Source: Octadecabacter ascidiaceicola (GTDB lineage Bacteria > Pseudomonadota > Alphaproteobacteria > Rhodobacterales > Rhodobacteraceae). Taken from it: DNA of 64,000 nt. Below the pieces are notes generated by a model. That model saw only the letters and a list, made by a program, of their open reading frames with translations, was not told the origin of the DNA and made no database searches. The stretch lies in assembly GCF_900185015.1 (NCBI RefSeq), contig NZ_FXYD01000002.1:434001-498000 (forward strand). Direction: 5' to 3'. Shown in pieces: positions 50,935 to 60,832 of this stretch. Numbering within the stretch: the stretch's first letter is position 1; each line of letters begins with the position of its first letter. A program made the translations under genes and the position numbers.

Positions 50935-51070
50935 ACCCAATTCTTGAACGAAGAGATCCGGCGCGCGAGCGAGCAGACATCCCCCCAGGTGGCGCGCGCA
51001 GCTGGACTAACCCGGAAACGGGAAGGAGAGGGCGGATTGGTCAGTGGCAGCAGACTAATCCGCCTCTTTT
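50935..51070 (+). ncRNA. Candidate structured RNA ending just before mraZ
   Basis: Going toward mraZ: a GCGCGCG/CGCGCGC stem (around 50963-51000) with a loop containing CATCCCCCC, a CCCG-GAAA-CGGG tetraloop hairpin (51011-51022), and a 12-bp terminator stem (51031-51064). No reading frame fits. It does not match the RNase P RNA, 6S, SRP or tmRNA features I know. It might be an independent small RNA or an attenuating leader of the dcw cluster. The 5' end is unknown, so the left coordinate is approximate. Confidence 0.4.
51031..51070 (+). terminator. Intrinsic terminator upstream of mraZ
   Basis: GGCGGATTGGTC pairs with GACTAATCCGCC (one G-T) around AGTGGCAGCA, then TCTTTTCGTT. It ends 52 bases before the mraZ start. 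Confidence 0.85.
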
Positions 51071-51121
51071 CGTTAAAAAACAGCGATTTATCGGGGGAAG
51101 AGTAGTAGGAGCCGCGGGACA

Positions 51122-51625
51122 GTGGGTTTGAGCTTCAGAGGCGAATTCAACCAGAAGGTTGACGGAAAGGGACGCATGTCGATCCCTGCCGATTTTCGCG
51201 TTGTGCTCACCGATGGCGATCCGCGTTGCCCTGAAAATCCCCTCCCACGTATGGTCGTTTTGCACGGCCCACATCTGAAAAATTGTCTCCACGCCTATAC
51301 GATTGAAGCGATGGAAGAGATCGAAGAGGGCATTAAGGCCCTGCCGCGTGGCTCTGAAGCCCGCAAACGTGCCAGCCGGATGATCCTTGGTAAATCATGG
51401 GACACTGAAGTTGATAAAGATGGGCGCATCGTGCTGCCCCAGCGTCTGCGTCAGCAAATCGGTCTAACCGGTGAAGCAACAATGGCCGCGATGGGCGACT
51501 TCTTTGAGATCTGGAACGCCGAGACCTACGCCGAAGTTGAGGCAGCAGAAGCCGCAGCGATGGAAGCAGAGTTTGACGGTGACTTTGATCCACTCTCGCT
51601 AATTTACCCACCAGGGTCTGAATAA
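51122..51625 (+). CDS. mraZ: Division/cell wall cluster regulator MraZ
   Basis: MraZ (167 residues) is a DNA-binding protein with two AbrB-like (SpoVT) domains that represses the dcw cluster promoter in bacteria where it has been studied. The N-terminal [20 protein letters not shown] and the second-half [20 protein letters not shown] are the paired DGKGR/DxxGR signatures. The start is GTG at 51122 with TAGGAGC nine bases upstream; a TTG at 51128 is possible. I did not find a clear set of the spaced TGGG boxes it binds elsewhere. First gene of the dcw cluster. Confidence 0.93.
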   Translation: MGLSFRGEFNQKVDGKGRMSIPADFRVVLTDGDPRCPENPLPRMVVLHGPHLKNCLHAYTIEAMEEIEEGIKALPRGSEARKRASRMILGKSWDTEVDKDGRIVLPQRLRQQIGLTGEATMAAMGDFFEIWNAETYAEVEAAEAAAMEAEFDGDFDPLSLIYPPGSE

Positions 51626-51626
51626 G

Positions 51627-52604
51627 ATGGAGACTGCTGCCGCCTCTCCCCCCCATGTTCCCGTGCTGATCGGACCGCTTATCGCGGCCTGTTCGCCTGT
51701 TCAGGGTACATGGTTGGACGGCACTTTTGGCGCGGGCGGCTACACCCAGCGCCTTTTAGATGCCGGTGCTGACAAAGTAATTGGTGTCGACCGCGACCCA
51801 GCCGTTTTCAAAATGGCACAATGGACAATCGAAAACCCAGCAATTGAGCTGGTAGAAAATACATTTTCCAACCTAGACGCGATTGCGACTGATTTAGACG
51901 GGGTTGTCCTCGACCTCGGTGTGTCTTCCATGCAGTTGGACCAGGCTGAGCGTGGATTTTCTTTTATGAGGGACGGTCCGCTAGATATGCGGATGGGACA
52001 GGAGGGACGAAGTGCAGCTGACATTATCAATGAAGCAAACGAGACCGATCTTGCTGACATTCTCTTTACCTATGGTGAAGAGCGTGCGTCGCGACGGATC
52101 GCAAGGAAAATCGTCTCCGAACGTGACCGTGAGCCTATTGAAACGACACTTCGCCTCGCAAAAATAATTGAAGGGTGTTTGCCGCGCTCGAAGCCCGGGC
52201 AAAGCCATCCGGCAACGCGGTCATTTCAGGCCATTCGCATCGCGGTAAATGATGAATATGGCCAGCTTGCCGAAGGGTTGGAGGCCGCCGAACGCGCCCT
52301 GAAACCCGGCGGTTATTTGGCCGTCGTGACCTTCCATTCTGTTGAAGACCGCATGGTGAAACGGTTCTTGCAGCAGCGCGGGGGCGGGATGGGCAATGCA
52401 AATCGCTATTCCCCCGTAATGGAAACGGAAAAGCCTGCGTTTGAAATCACCTCAAAGAAAGCCATCGGCCCTGATGCCGATGAGCTGGAAATGAACCCGC
52501 GTTCGCGGTCCGCCAAGCTGCGCGTTGCACGGCGCACGGATGCGCCAGCGGGCGCTGTGGATCGCTCGAAACTCGGTATGCCTCAATTGAAAGATAAACG
52601 GTAA
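51627..52604 (+). CDS. rsmH: 16S rRNA (cytosine1402-N4)-methyltransferase RsmH
   Basis: RsmH (325 residues, formerly MraW) methylates C1402 of 16S rRNA with SAM. Motifs: [20 protein letters not shown] at the start, [19 protein letters not shown] (SAM site, about residue 30), [20 protein letters not shown] near 90 and [19 protein letters not shown] near 230. It starts one base after the mraZ stop and its own stop overlaps ftsL by one base, so the genes are coupled. Confidence 0.96.
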   Translation: METAAASPPHVPVLIGPLIAACSPVQGTWLDGTFGAGGYTQRLLDAGADKVIGVDRDPAVFKMAQWTIENPAIELVENTFSNLDAIATDLDGVVLDLGVSSMQLDQAERGFSFMRDGPLDMRMGQEGRSAADIINEANETDLADILFTYGEERASRRIARKIVSERDREPIETTLRLAKIIEGCLPRSKPGQSHPATRSFQAIRIAVNDEYGQLAEGLEAAERALKPGGYLAVVTFHSVEDRMVKRFLQQRGGGMGNANRYSPVMETEKPAFEITSKKAIGPDADELEMNPRSRSAKLRVARRTDAPAGAVDRSKLGMPQLKDKR

Positions 52605-52957
52605 TGCGTTCAATTTTTTACATTATTTCCGGTTTGATGGTTATGGGTCTTGCCTATTGGGCGTACCATGAAAACTACGAAACGCAGGCATCTTTGAGTG
52701 ATGTGCGCAGCCTGCACCGCCAGATTGGTGCCGCGCATGAACGTCTGAATGTCTTGGAGGCTGAATGGGCCTACCTGAACCGTCCCGATCGTCTGCGCGA
52801 CTTGGCGGAGTTGAACTTTGATCGCCTGGGATTGCTGCCTTTGATGCCGGACGCATTTGGACGGATCGAACAGGTGGCTTACCCAACCGAGATTGTATTC
52901 GACATTTCCAATTCCATCGAAGTGTCCTCAGATAATGCTCCCGAGGCGACCCAATGA
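52604..52957 (+). CDS. ftsL: Cell division protein FtsL
   Basis: A 117-residue bitopic protein: short N terminus, one membrane helix (IFYIISGLMVMGLAYWAYH), then a coiled-coil-like periplasmic part (SDVRSLHRQIGAAHERLNVL) and a C-terminal segment with LRDLAELNFDRLGLLPL. This matches FtsL by size, topology and position; the sequence itself is poorly conserved in the family. It joins FtsB and FtsQ in the divisome. TAATG overlap with rsmH and a four-base overlap with ftsI support co-translation. Confidence 0.87.
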   Translation: MRSIFYIISGLMVMGLAYWAYHENYETQASLSDVRSLHRQIGAAHERLNVLEAEWAYLNRPDRLRDLAELNFDRLGLLPLMPDAFGRIEQVAYPTEIVFDISNSIEVSSDNAPEATQ

Positions 52958-54747
52958 TCCGCACACCACTGCGCCCACTTGCCCGTATCCTGAAAGCCCG
53001 CGCACAGGGCCAAAACCCTGACGCTATTGAGGCGGAAAACATTCGCTTGCGTCACGAGGAAGACCGTGACCGCGCCCGCAACCGTGCCGAGGGGCGCTTG
53101 TTGGTAATGGGACTTGCGTTCTTTTGTGCGTTCGGTGTGATCGGTGTGCGCATGGCGGCGCTTTCCGGTTCGGTTCCCGAGGAACCTACGGCGCAGGCGT
53201 CCGGTTCGCCTATTATCGGGCAACGTTCTGATATTGTAGACAGAAATGGCCGCGTTCTGGCAACCAATCTTGATACGCACAGCCTATATGCACAGATTCC
53301 AGACATGATAGATCCGGCAAAAGCCGCGACTGACTTGGCGGCGATTTTCCCCGAGCTAGATGCCGAAGAGCTGTTGAAAGACTTCACTGGAGAGCGCCGT
53401 TTCCTTTGGATTCGCCGTGAAATTTCACCAGAGCAGATGCAAGCCGTGCATGACATTGGCGATCCGGGCCTGCTGTTTGGCCCACGTGAAATGCGTCTGT
53501 ACCCGAACGGTTCCGTTGCAGCCCACATTCTTGGTGGCGCGACTTATGGGCGTGAAGGTGTGAGTTCGGCGGAAGTCGTCGGCGTGGCTGGCGTCGAAAG
53601 CTACTATGACGATTTCCTGCGTGATCCCGCAAATGAAGGCGCACCGTTGGAACTGTCCATCGATCTCACCGTGCAAGCAGCGTCCGAACGTGTGTTGCAA
53701 GGCGGCATGATGTTGATGTCCGCCAAAGGTGCGTCATCCGTTTTGATGGACGTTCACACAGGCGAAATCATCTCAATGGTGTCTTTACCAGATTTTGATC
53801 CGAACGACCGCCCACGCGTTTTGACCGCTGAAGACGGCGCAGGGGACCAATCCGACAGCCCGCTGTTTAACCGCGCGGTGCAGGGGGTCTATGAGCTTGG
53901 TTCTGTATTTAAGATTTTCACCGTGGCGCAAGGCATGGAACTTGGTCTGATCAACGCCAATACGATGATCGACACAACTGGGCCGCTTGAATGGGGCCGC
54001 TTCCGCATCCGTGACTTCCATAATTACGGTCCCGCTTTGAGCGCAGAAGATGTAATTGTGAAATCGTCCAACATCGGCACCGCGCGTATTGCGATGATGA
54101 TTGGCGGCGAACGCCAACGCGCATTCCTTGGAACGTTGGGTTTGCTGGAAGAAACCACAGTCGAAATGGTCGAGGCCCCAACAGGTGACCCGTTGTTGCC
54201 AGCGAATTGGTCAGAAATTTCAACGATGACAATATCTTATGGGCACGGTCTTTCGTCTTCGCCCGTGCACCTTGCGACGGCCTATTCCAGCCTTTTGAAC
54301 GGTGGCTACCGCGTTGAGCCGACGATAATACGCCAAGACGGCCCGCAATACGGTGATCGTATCGTCAGCGAGCGAGTTTCAGCAACGTCCCGTAACATGC
54401 TACGCGCTGTTGTTGACCACGGCACCGCGTCCTTTGGCGATGTGGTTGGTTATGAGGTTGGCGGTAAAACAGGCACGGCGGATAAGCCGCGCCCAACAGG
54501 TGGCTATTACGAAGACCGCACCATCGCGACATTTGCTTCCGTTTTCCCAGCCTCTGATCCGAAATATGTTTTGATCGTCACGCTTGACGAACCATCCATC
54601 GAAACTCTTGGTGAGGAACGCCGCACCGCAGGTTGGACGGCCGTTCCAGTTGCCGCAGAAATGATCCGCCGCGTTGCACCGCTGTTGGGCATGCGACCGG
54701 ACGTTGAAACCCTGACGCCAACAGGTGTAACACTGACTTCAAATTGA
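52954..54747 (+). CDS. ftsI: Peptidoglycan transpeptidase FtsI (PBP3)
   Basis: The 597-residue divisome transpeptidase has a cytoplasmic tail, a membrane helix (LLVMGLAFFCAFGVIGVRMA, about 50-70), a pedestal domain (VDRNGRVLATNLDTHSLYA) and a penicillin-binding domain with the active-site motif SVFK (in YELGSVFKIFT, about residue 318), SSN (about 371) and KTG (GGKTGTADKP, about 505). The usual EPGS before the catalytic serine reads ELGS here. It builds septal peptidoglycan with FtsW. Confidence 0.96.
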   Translation: MIRTPLRPLARILKARAQGQNPDAIEAENIRLRHEEDRDRARNRAEGRLLVMGLAFFCAFGVIGVRMAALSGSVPEEPTAQASGSPIIGQRSDIVDRNGRVLATNLDTHSLYAQIPDMIDPAKAATDLAAIFPELDAEELLKDFTGERRFLWIRREISPEQMQAVHDIGDPGLLFGPREMRLYPNGSVAAHILGGATYGREGVSSAEVVGVAGVESYYDDFLRDPANEGAPLELSIDLTVQAASERVLQGGMMLMSAKGASSVLMDVHTGEIISMVSLPDFDPNDRPRVLTAEDGAGDQSDSPLFNRAVQGVYELGSVFKIFTVAQGMELGLINANTMIDTTGPLEWGRFRIRDFHNYGPALSAEDVIVKSSNIGTARIAMMIGGERQRAFLGTLGLLEETTVEMVEAPTGDPLLPANWSEISTMTISYGHGLSSSPVHLATAYSSLLNGGYRVEPTIIRQDGPQYGDRIVSERVSATSRNMLRAVVDHGTASFGDVVGYEVGGKTGTADKPRPTGGYYEDRTIATFASVFPASDPKYVLIVTLDEPSIETLGEERRTAGWTAVPVAAEMIRRVAPLLGMRPDVETLTPTGVTLTSN

Positions 54748-54793
54748 TACGGGCGATGGGGGGCCCCCATCACGCCCTAACTTGAGGTCGGAT

Positions 54794-56287
54794 ATGAGCA
54801 GCCAAGCAGACCAGAAAACATCCACTTTGGCGGGCCTCGGCTTGCATGCGCAGGGTGGTCAGGAAGCGACTATAACGGGGTTAACCGTTGATAGCCGCGA
54901 GGTGGGCGAGGGAACGTTGTTCTTCGCGCTTCCAGGTAGCACGGTGCATGGCGGTGAATTCATCCAGTACGCGCTGCGCATGGGGGCGGCCGCTGTTCTA
55001 ACGGATGCGCAAGGCGCTGAAATTGCAGCCAAAGAGCTGGCCGAAAGCGATGCCGCCTTGATCATAGCTGAAGACCCGCGCGGTGCCTTGGCGCAAACCG
55101 CGTCCCTTTGGTTTGGCGCACATCCTGAAACGGTTATTGCGGTCACAGGCACCAACGGCAAAACATCGGTGTCTACCTTCGCCCGCCAAATCTGGGTCGA
55201 GATGGACCTTGCGGCGGTGAACCTTGGCACCACAGGGGTTGAAGGCGCGTGGACCCATCCGTTGAAACACACAACACCCGAACCCATCACGCTGCACCGC
55301 ACCATGGCGCAGGCGAAGGCCGAAGGGATCACCCATGTCGCGATGGAGGCGTCAAGCCACGGCTTGGACCAGCGCCGCCTTGATGGGGTGATTTTGGCGG
55401 CGGCGGGGTTCACGAACTTCACGCAAGACCACCTTGATTATCACGAAACCTTCGAGGCCTATTTCGATGCCAAGATGGGGTTGTTCACGCGGCTTTTGCC
55501 CGAAGAAGGCGTGGCAGTCATCAACATTGATGACCCTAAGGGGCCAGAGGTCGTTGCATTGGCCGAGGCCCGCGGGCTGGAAACCATCACCGTTGGCCGC
55601 AGAGACGAGGCGCGTTTGCAACTGACTGCACAGCGGTTTGACGCAACGGGGCAGGAAATATTGTTTGATTGGCAACGCGGCAGTCATAAGGCGCGCCTGA
55701 ACCTGATCGGTGGCTTTCAGGCGGATAACGTTTTGCTTGCCGCTGGGTTGGTGATTGCCGCGGGCGGCGATCCTGAGGAAGCCTTTGATACCCTGCCATA
55801 TTTGACTACCGTTCGCGGCCGCATGCAGCACGCCGCGACGCGCAAGAACGGCGGATCTGTGTTTGTCGATTATGCCCACACGCCTGATGCGGTTGCTACG
55901 GCCCTGAAAGCGATGCGCCCGCATGTGATGGGCAAGCTGATCGCGATTGTCGGGGCCGGCGGGGATCGTGATGCATCCAAGCGGCCTTTGATGGGGCAGG
56001 CCGCAGCTGAAAACGCGGATATCGTTTTCGTAACCGACGACAACCCGCGCTCGGAAGACCCTGCCACAATTCGCGCCGCTGTTATGGCTGGATGTCCTGA
56101 AGCTATCGAAATCGGCGATCGCGCCGAGGCAATCCTGCGCGGCGTTGATGCGCTTGGGCCGGGGGATGCGCTTTTGATCGCCGGTAAAGGCCATGAAAGC
56201 GGACAGATCATCGGGGATGATGTGCTGCCATTTGACGATGTAGAACAAGCCAGTGTCGCCGTGGGCGCCCTTGACGGAGATTTGTGA
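54794..56287 (+). CDS. murE: UDP-N-acetylmuramoyl-tripeptide synthetase MurE
   Basis: MurE (497 residues) adds meso-diaminopimelate to UDP-MurNAc-L-Ala-D-Glu with ATP. The P-loop is AVTGTNGKTSVSTFARQ near residue 118, and the DNPR-type DAP recognition motif is in VTDDNPRSEDPATIR near 415, supporting DAP as the amino acid. The ATG at 54794 has GAGGTCGG upstream; a TTG at 54782 would add four residues. Its TGA overlaps the murF ATG. Confidence 0.96.
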   Translation: MSSQADQKTSTLAGLGLHAQGGQEATITGLTVDSREVGEGTLFFALPGSTVHGGEFIQYALRMGAAAVLTDAQGAEIAAKELAESDAALIIAEDPRGALAQTASLWFGAHPETVIAVTGTNGKTSVSTFARQIWVEMDLAAVNLGTTGVEGAWTHPLKHTTPEPITLHRTMAQAKAEGITHVAMEASSHGLDQRRLDGVILAAAGFTNFTQDHLDYHETFEAYFDAKMGLFTRLLPEEGVAVINIDDPKGPEVVALAEARGLETITVGRRDEARLQLTAQRFDATGQEILFDWQRGSHKARLNLIGGFQADNVLLAAGLVIAAGGDPEEAFDTLPYLTTVRGRMQHAATRKNGGSVFVDYAHTPDAVATALKAMRPHVMGKLIAIVGAGGDRDASKRPLMGQAAAENADIVFVTDDNPRSEDPATIRAAVMAGCPEAIEIGDRAEAILRGVDALGPGDALLIAGKGHESGQIIGDDVLPFDDVEQASVAVGALDGDL

Positions 56288-57711
56288 TGACGCTTTGGAC
56301 ATCAAGTGACGCTGCCGCCGTATCAGGTGGAACATCAGCCGTAAAATGGACCGCGAATGGTGTGTCCATCGATACGCGCACCATCCAAGAGGGCGATCTG
56401 TTTGTCGCGCTCAAGGCGGAACGCGATGGCCATGACTTCGTAAAGATGGCGTTAGAAAAAGGGGCCGCTGCGGCGCTGGTGACGCATCGGCCTGACGGTG
56501 TCGCCGATGATGCGCCGCTGTTGGTTGTTACAGACGTCTTAGCAGCACTCGAAGCTTTGGGGCAGGCAGCACGCGCGCGCACCAAGGCCAAGGTCCTTGC
56601 GATTACGGGGTCGGTTGGCAAGACCTCGGCCAAGGAAATGGCGCGCACTGTTTTGCAGCGCCAAGGCAAAACCCATGCCGCCGAAGCCAGCTATAACAAC
56701 CATTGGGGCGTGCCGCTGACCTTGGCGCGTATGCCGCAAGACACGGAATTTGCCGTTATCGAAATCGGCATGTCCAACCCCGGAGAGATCGCGCCGCTGT
56801 CACGCATGACACATCCTGATGTTGCGATGATTACGACCGTCGCGGCAGCCCACCTTGAAGCGTTTGATGACATTTCGGGTATTGCCCGTGAAAAGGCATC
56901 GATCCTTGATGGGTTGGAAAAGAATGGTGTCGCCGTTTTGAATGCAGACATTGAAACAAGCGCCGTATTGCAGAAATATGCCGCCCGTTGCCAAGTTACG
57001 CAGGTACTGTTTGGCCAAATGTCGCGGACTTGGAAACTGGATCATGTAGCCCTATCTGAGGGGCAAACCATGGTTCAAGCGGACACGCCCAATGGCCCGC
57101 TGATGTTCAAACTCTCCACCGCTGGGCGTCACTTTGCGATGAACGGGCTTGGCATTCTGGCGGCCTGTGATGCAATGGGTGCGGACCCTGTGCAGGCGGC
57201 GATGGACCTTGGCCTTTGGCAGCCCCCTGCGGGGCGCGGTACGTTGGAAACAGTGACCACGGATCCTGCAAATGTCGGCGAGAGTCTTGCGTTGTTGGAT
57301 GACGCGTTTAACGCTAACCCGACGTCGCTGACTGCGGCGCTTGAAGTTTTGGCGTCTTACACCCCACGCGACAATGTTGGGCGCGTTGTAAAAGGGCGGC
57401 GTGTTGCGATCCTTGGGGATATGCTAGAACTTGGCCCCGATGAAATGGCAATGCACGCCGATGTGGTCAATGACCCCTCCGTTCCGGCATTGCAGCTGAT
57501 TCACTGTGCCGGCCCGCGAATGCGCCATTTGTACGACGCACTCCCCGAAGGGCAACGCGGGGAATGGGCGCAAACCGCGCAACAACTGGCAACGCAAGTG
57601 TCACAGCTTGTGGATGCAGGCGATGTTGTGCTTGTAAAGGGGTCAAAAGGCTCAAAAATCAGCCTTGTCGTTGACGCCATCCGCAAACTGGGGCATCCCG
57701 ACACGATCTAG
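56287..57711 (+). CDS. murF: UDP-N-acetylmuramoyl-tripeptide--D-alanyl-D-alanine ligase MurF
   Basis: MurF (474 residues) adds D-Ala-D-Ala, completing the cytoplasmic pentapeptide precursor. Motifs: [20 protein letters not shown] at the start, [20 protein letters not shown] (P-loop, about 105), [13 protein letters not shown] and [17 protein letters not shown] near 345. The start is in the TGATG overlap with murE. It is followed by mraY after 25 bases. Confidence 0.95.
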   Translation: MTLWTSSDAAAVSGGTSAVKWTANGVSIDTRTIQEGDLFVALKAERDGHDFVKMALEKGAAAALVTHRPDGVADDAPLLVVTDVLAALEALGQAARARTKAKVLAITGSVGKTSAKEMARTVLQRQGKTHAAEASYNNHWGVPLTLARMPQDTEFAVIEIGMSNPGEIAPLSRMTHPDVAMITTVAAAHLEAFDDISGIAREKASILDGLEKNGVAVLNADIETSAVLQKYAARCQVTQVLFGQMSRTWKLDHVALSEGQTMVQADTPNGPLMFKLSTAGRHFAMNGLGILAACDAMGADPVQAAMDLGLWQPPAGRGTLETVTTDPANVGESLALLDDAFNANPTSLTAALEVLASYTPRDNVGRVVKGRRVAILGDMLELGPDEMAMHADVVNDPSVPALQLIHCAGPRMRHLYDALPEGQRGEWAQTAQQLATQVSQLVDAGDVVLVKGSKGSKISLVVDAIRKLGHPDTI

Positions 57712-57736
57712 TGATAACGCGATAAGGTTTACGTAT

Positions 57737-58819
57737 ATGTTGTATTGGCTCACGGCACTTTCTGACGGCGGGGACTTTTTCAACCTGTTCCGCTATATCA
57801 CGTTCCGTGCAGGTGGTGCATTTCTGACGGCCCTGATTTTTGGCTTTGTGTTCGGCCCTTCGTTGATCCGCGTGTTGCGTGCCCGTCAGGGCAAAGGCCA
57901 ACCGATCCGTGATGATGGCCCTGAAAGCCACCTTGCCAAGGCGGGCACCCCGACGATGGGTGGTTTGTTGATTGTTGGCGCGTTGCTGACGTCGACCTTG
58001 CTGTGGGCCCGTCTGGATAACCCGTTCATTTGGATGGTTTTATTCGTCACCATGTCGTTCGCCCTGATCGGTTTTGCCGATGATTATGCCAAGGTGTCCA
58101 AGCAGAATACAGCAGGCGTGTCCGGTAAATTGCGTCTTGCGCTGGGCTTTCTGATTGCTGGCGTTGCCGCCTATTGGGCCGCGCAATATCACCCAGATGA
58201 GCTGACAAACCAACTGGCGTTGCCAGTTTTCAAGGACGTATTGGTCAACCTTGGCGTGTTGTTCATTCCTTTTGCGATGATCGTTATCGTAGGTGCGGCG
58301 AATGCTGTGAACATGACCGACGGTCTGGACGGCCTTGCGATTATGCCCGTTATGATCGCTTCCGGTGCCTTTGCGATTATCGCCTATTTCGTTGGCCGTA
58401 CCGACTTTACGACAGAACTTGGACTGCACTACGTGCCCGGGACAGGTGAACTGGCGATCTTTGCAGCGGGTATCATCGGCGGTGGTTTGGGTTTCTTGTG
58501 GTACAACGCCCCGCCTGCTGCCGTGTTTATGGGTGACACTGGTTCGCTGGCACTTGGCGGCGCGCTGGGCGCGATTGCTGTCGCGACGAAACACGAGATC
58601 GTCCTCGCAATCGTTGGAGGCCTTTTTGTCGTCGAAGCTATGTCCGTCATAATCCAAGTGCTGTACTTTAAACGTACAGGGAAACGCGTTTTCCTAATGG
58701 CGCCAATTCACCATCATTACGAGAAAAAGGGATGGGCCGAACCGCAAATTGTTATCCGGTTTTGGATCATTTCTTTGATCCTCGCGGTGATTGGTCTTGC
58801 AACGCTGAAAGTGCGCTAA
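57737..58819 (+). CDS. mraY: Phospho-N-acetylmuramoyl-pentapeptide transferase MraY
   Basis: MraY (360 residues) moves phospho-MurNAc-pentapeptide onto undecaprenyl phosphate to make lipid I at the inner membrane. Motifs include [15 protein letters not shown] near residue 67, [27 protein letters not shown] near 196, [16 protein letters not shown] and [14 protein letters not shown] near 325; the rest is about ten helices. ATG at 57737 gives the normal start. Its last four bases overlap the stop of an antisense gene. Confidence 0.96.
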   Translation: MLYWLTALSDGGDFFNLFRYITFRAGGAFLTALIFGFVFGPSLIRVLRARQGKGQPIRDDGPESHLAKAGTPTMGGLLIVGALLTSTLLWARLDNPFIWMVLFVTMSFALIGFADDYAKVSKQNTAGVSGKLRLALGFLIAGVAAYWAAQYHPDELTNQLALPVFKDVLVNLGVLFIPFAMIVIVGAANAVNMTDGLDGLAIMPVMIASGAFAIIAYFVGRTDFTTELGLHYVPGTGELAIFAAGIIGGGLGFLWYNAPPAAVFMGDTGSLALGGALGAIAVATKHEIVLAIVGGLFVVEAMSVIIQVLYFKRTGKRVFLMAPIHHHYEKKGWAEPQIVIRFWIISLILAVIGLATLKVR

Positions 58820-59259
58820 ACGGGCATATTGTCCGTTGGATCATCTTCCTCTTCTTCAACCAGCACAGTCGCACCAGTAAGCCAAGCTTCAGCAGCGGGT
58901 TCGTCCTTGGTATCAAATGCCTTTACCTCAAGGCCTGGCATAAGTGCGCCTTCAATCTCTGCAGCGGTTTGCATCCACTTCGCGTCAGTTAAAACGGCGA
59001 GCTTTTGAAAACGGTGCATCGTTTTAAACAACGACGGCAGCCGTGCCATCTCAATCATTATTGCACCAAATGTCGGCATCGCAAAATCCGCAACCTTTAT
59101 GAGCATTTGACCATTTGAAATCCCCTCGGACTTTTCGAACAAATCTTCGAGGCCGAGTTTCATCATTTCCGCGTCAAGCGGGCCACCTACTAGGATGTCG
59201 AGACGATCGGATTTGGTTTTGTGAACCAATAACACCGCGTGTCCTCCTCTTTTGATCAC
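58816..59259 (-). CDS. SpoIIAA-like (STAS-type) protein antisense within the dcw cluster
   Basis: A 147-residue soluble protein with a pattern like SpoIIAA-like/STAS proteins: [20 protein letters not shown] near the start, [20 protein letters not shown] mid-protein, and [20 protein letters not shown]. The C terminus is acidic ([13 protein letters not shown]). Function is unknown. It lies between mraY and murD on the opposite strand, which splits the dcw operon, so murD and later genes should have a promoter of their own near 59260-59404. Confidence 0.65.
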   Translation of the reverse strand: MIKRGGHAVLLVHKTKSDRLDILVGGPLDAEMMKLGLEDLFEKSEGISNGQMLIKVADFAMPTFGAIMIEMARLPSLFKTMHRFQKLAVLTDAKWMQTAAEIEGALMPGLEVKAFDTKDEPAAEAWLTGATVLVEEEEDDPTDNMPV

Positions 59260-59404
59260 GCTTTCATTGTACGTTATTCGCAGCTACGCCGCCTTGATCT
59301 GGCGCAATTGCACAAGATTGAACAAACTCGGCGGACGGCGATCCTGAGCTTGCGAAACCGGCGCGCGCACTGCACTCTGCGCGCCAATAAAAGGGGCAGA
59401 AAAC

Positions 59405-60796
59405 ATGATTCCAGTGCAAGGCTATTCTGGCAAGACCGTCGCGGTTCTCGGTCTAGGACGCTCGGGGCTCGCGACCGTTACGGCGCTACAGGCTGGTGGC
59501 GCCGATGTGATCGTTTGGGACGACAGCCCTGAAGCCGCCGACAAAGCCAATGACGCGGGCGCAACGTTGCGCGACCTGACCAAGCAAGGCGCGTTTGCGG
59601 ACGTTTCAGCGTTGATCACGTCTCCTGGAATCCCGCATCTTTACCCTGAGCCGCACCCCGCGATTGCCCGTGCGATGACTGAGGGCTGCCCCGTCGACAA
59701 CGACATCGGGTTATTCTTTCGCAGCTTTGCAACGGGTGGTTGGGACAATTTCGAAACCATCCCGAAGGTCATTGCGATAACGGGTTCAAACGGTAAATCA
59801 ACGACCTCCGCGCTGATCCATCATATCCTCGAAGAAGCAGGCCGCCCTACACAGCTGGCCGGAAACATCGGGCGCGGTGTTTTGGACATTGATGAAGCCC
59901 ATGACGGAGAAGTCATCGTGCTTGAGCTGAGCAGTTACCAAACCGACCTTGCTCGCGCGTTGACGCCGGATGTGGCCGTGTTCACTAACCTCTCGCCAGA
60001 TCATCTGGATCGCCACGCCGGGCATGGAGGTTACTTCGCCGCCAAACGCCGCCTGTTCGCTGAAGGCGGCCCTGACCGCGCGGTGATAGGCGTGGATGAA
60101 CCTGAAGGGAACTACATCGCCAACCAACTCTCCGAAGGCCCAACAGATGATCGCGTGATCCGCGTCTCGTCTGGCACGAAACTTGGCGGGGACGGCTGGA
60201 ACATCTTTGCCCGCAAAGGGTTTCTGAGCGAAACGCGAAAGGGGCGGCAAATTGGGTCAATCGATCTACGACAAATCGCCGGACTGCCCGGCGCACATAA
60301 TCACCAGAACGCTTGTGCGGCCTACGCTGCCTGCCGGTCCTTGGGCATCGGGCCGCGGGTGATCGAACAGGCTTTGCACAGCTTTAAGGGCCTTCCGCAC
60401 CGCAGCCAGTTGATCGCGCAACGCGATGGTGTGCGGTTTGTGAATGACAGCAAAGCCACCAACGTGGACTCAGCCGCCAAAGCATTAGCCGCCTTTGATA
60501 AGGTCCGCTGGATTTGCGGCGGTTTGGAAAAAGAGGGCGGCTTGGATGCCTTGCTACCGGCACCAACCGTCGTCAAAGCCTATGTCATCGGGCGTGAGGC
60601 CGCAGCTTTCGCCATGAAGCTTAAGGGTGTGGATGTTGAAATCTGCGGTGACATGAAAACAGCCGTAACCAAGGCCGCAGCCGAGGCTCAGTCGGGTGAA
60701 ACCGTCCTCCTTGCCCCAGCAGCCGCATCGTTTGATCAATACGACAGCTTCGAGAAACGCGGTGAGGACTTCACCGACTGTGTAAACGCGCTCTAG
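59405..60796 (+). CDS. murD: UDP-N-acetylmuramoylalanine--D-glutamate ligase MurD
   Basis: MurD (463 residues) adds D-glutamate to UDP-MurNAc-L-Ala. Motifs: [20 protein letters not shown] at the N-terminal Rossmann domain, [20 protein letters not shown] (P-loop, about 125), [25 protein letters not shown] and [17 protein letters not shown] near 350. The start ATG at 59405 fits the usual N terminus. It is not directly coupled to mraY because of the antisense gene, and the flanking antisense gene after it also separates it from ftsW. Confidence 0.96.
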   Translation: MIPVQGYSGKTVAVLGLGRSGLATVTALQAGGADVIVWDDSPEAADKANDAGATLRDLTKQGAFADVSALITSPGIPHLYPEPHPAIARAMTEGCPVDNDIGLFFRSFATGGWDNFETIPKVIAITGSNGKSTTSALIHHILEEAGRPTQLAGNIGRGVLDIDEAHDGEVIVLELSSYQTDLARALTPDVAVFTNLSPDHLDRHAGHGGYFAAKRRLFAEGGPDRAVIGVDEPEGNYIANQLSEGPTDDRVIRVSSGTKLGGDGWNIFARKGFLSETRKGRQIGSIDLRQIAGLPGAHNHQNACAAYAACRSLGIGPRVIEQALHSFKGLPHRSQLIAQRDGVRFVNDSKATNVDSAAKALAAFDKVRWICGGLEKEGGLDALLPAPTVVKAYVIGREAAAFAMKLKGVDVEICGDMKTAVTKAAAEAQSGETVLLAPAAASFDQYDSFEKRGEDFTDCVNAL

Positions 60797-60832
60797 TACC
60801 TTCATCTTGGCCAAAAAACTCAGATCCCGACC

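Larger units (their letters stand above)
50473..51121. other. Non-coding region between apbC and mraZ
   Basis: 649 bases with no supported gene. It contains a hairpin after apbC, a 9-bp inverted repeat, an AT-rich part (50630-50760) suitable for promoters, a run of structured sequence and a terminator just before mraZ. The segment is longer than a normal promoter region, which suggests an RNA gene or long leader; see the ncRNA entry. Confidence 0.6.

Noticed and set aside
50473-51121. RNase P RNA gene before mraZ
   Set aside because: The universal GAGGAAAGTCCGGGC and ACAGAA segments are absent.
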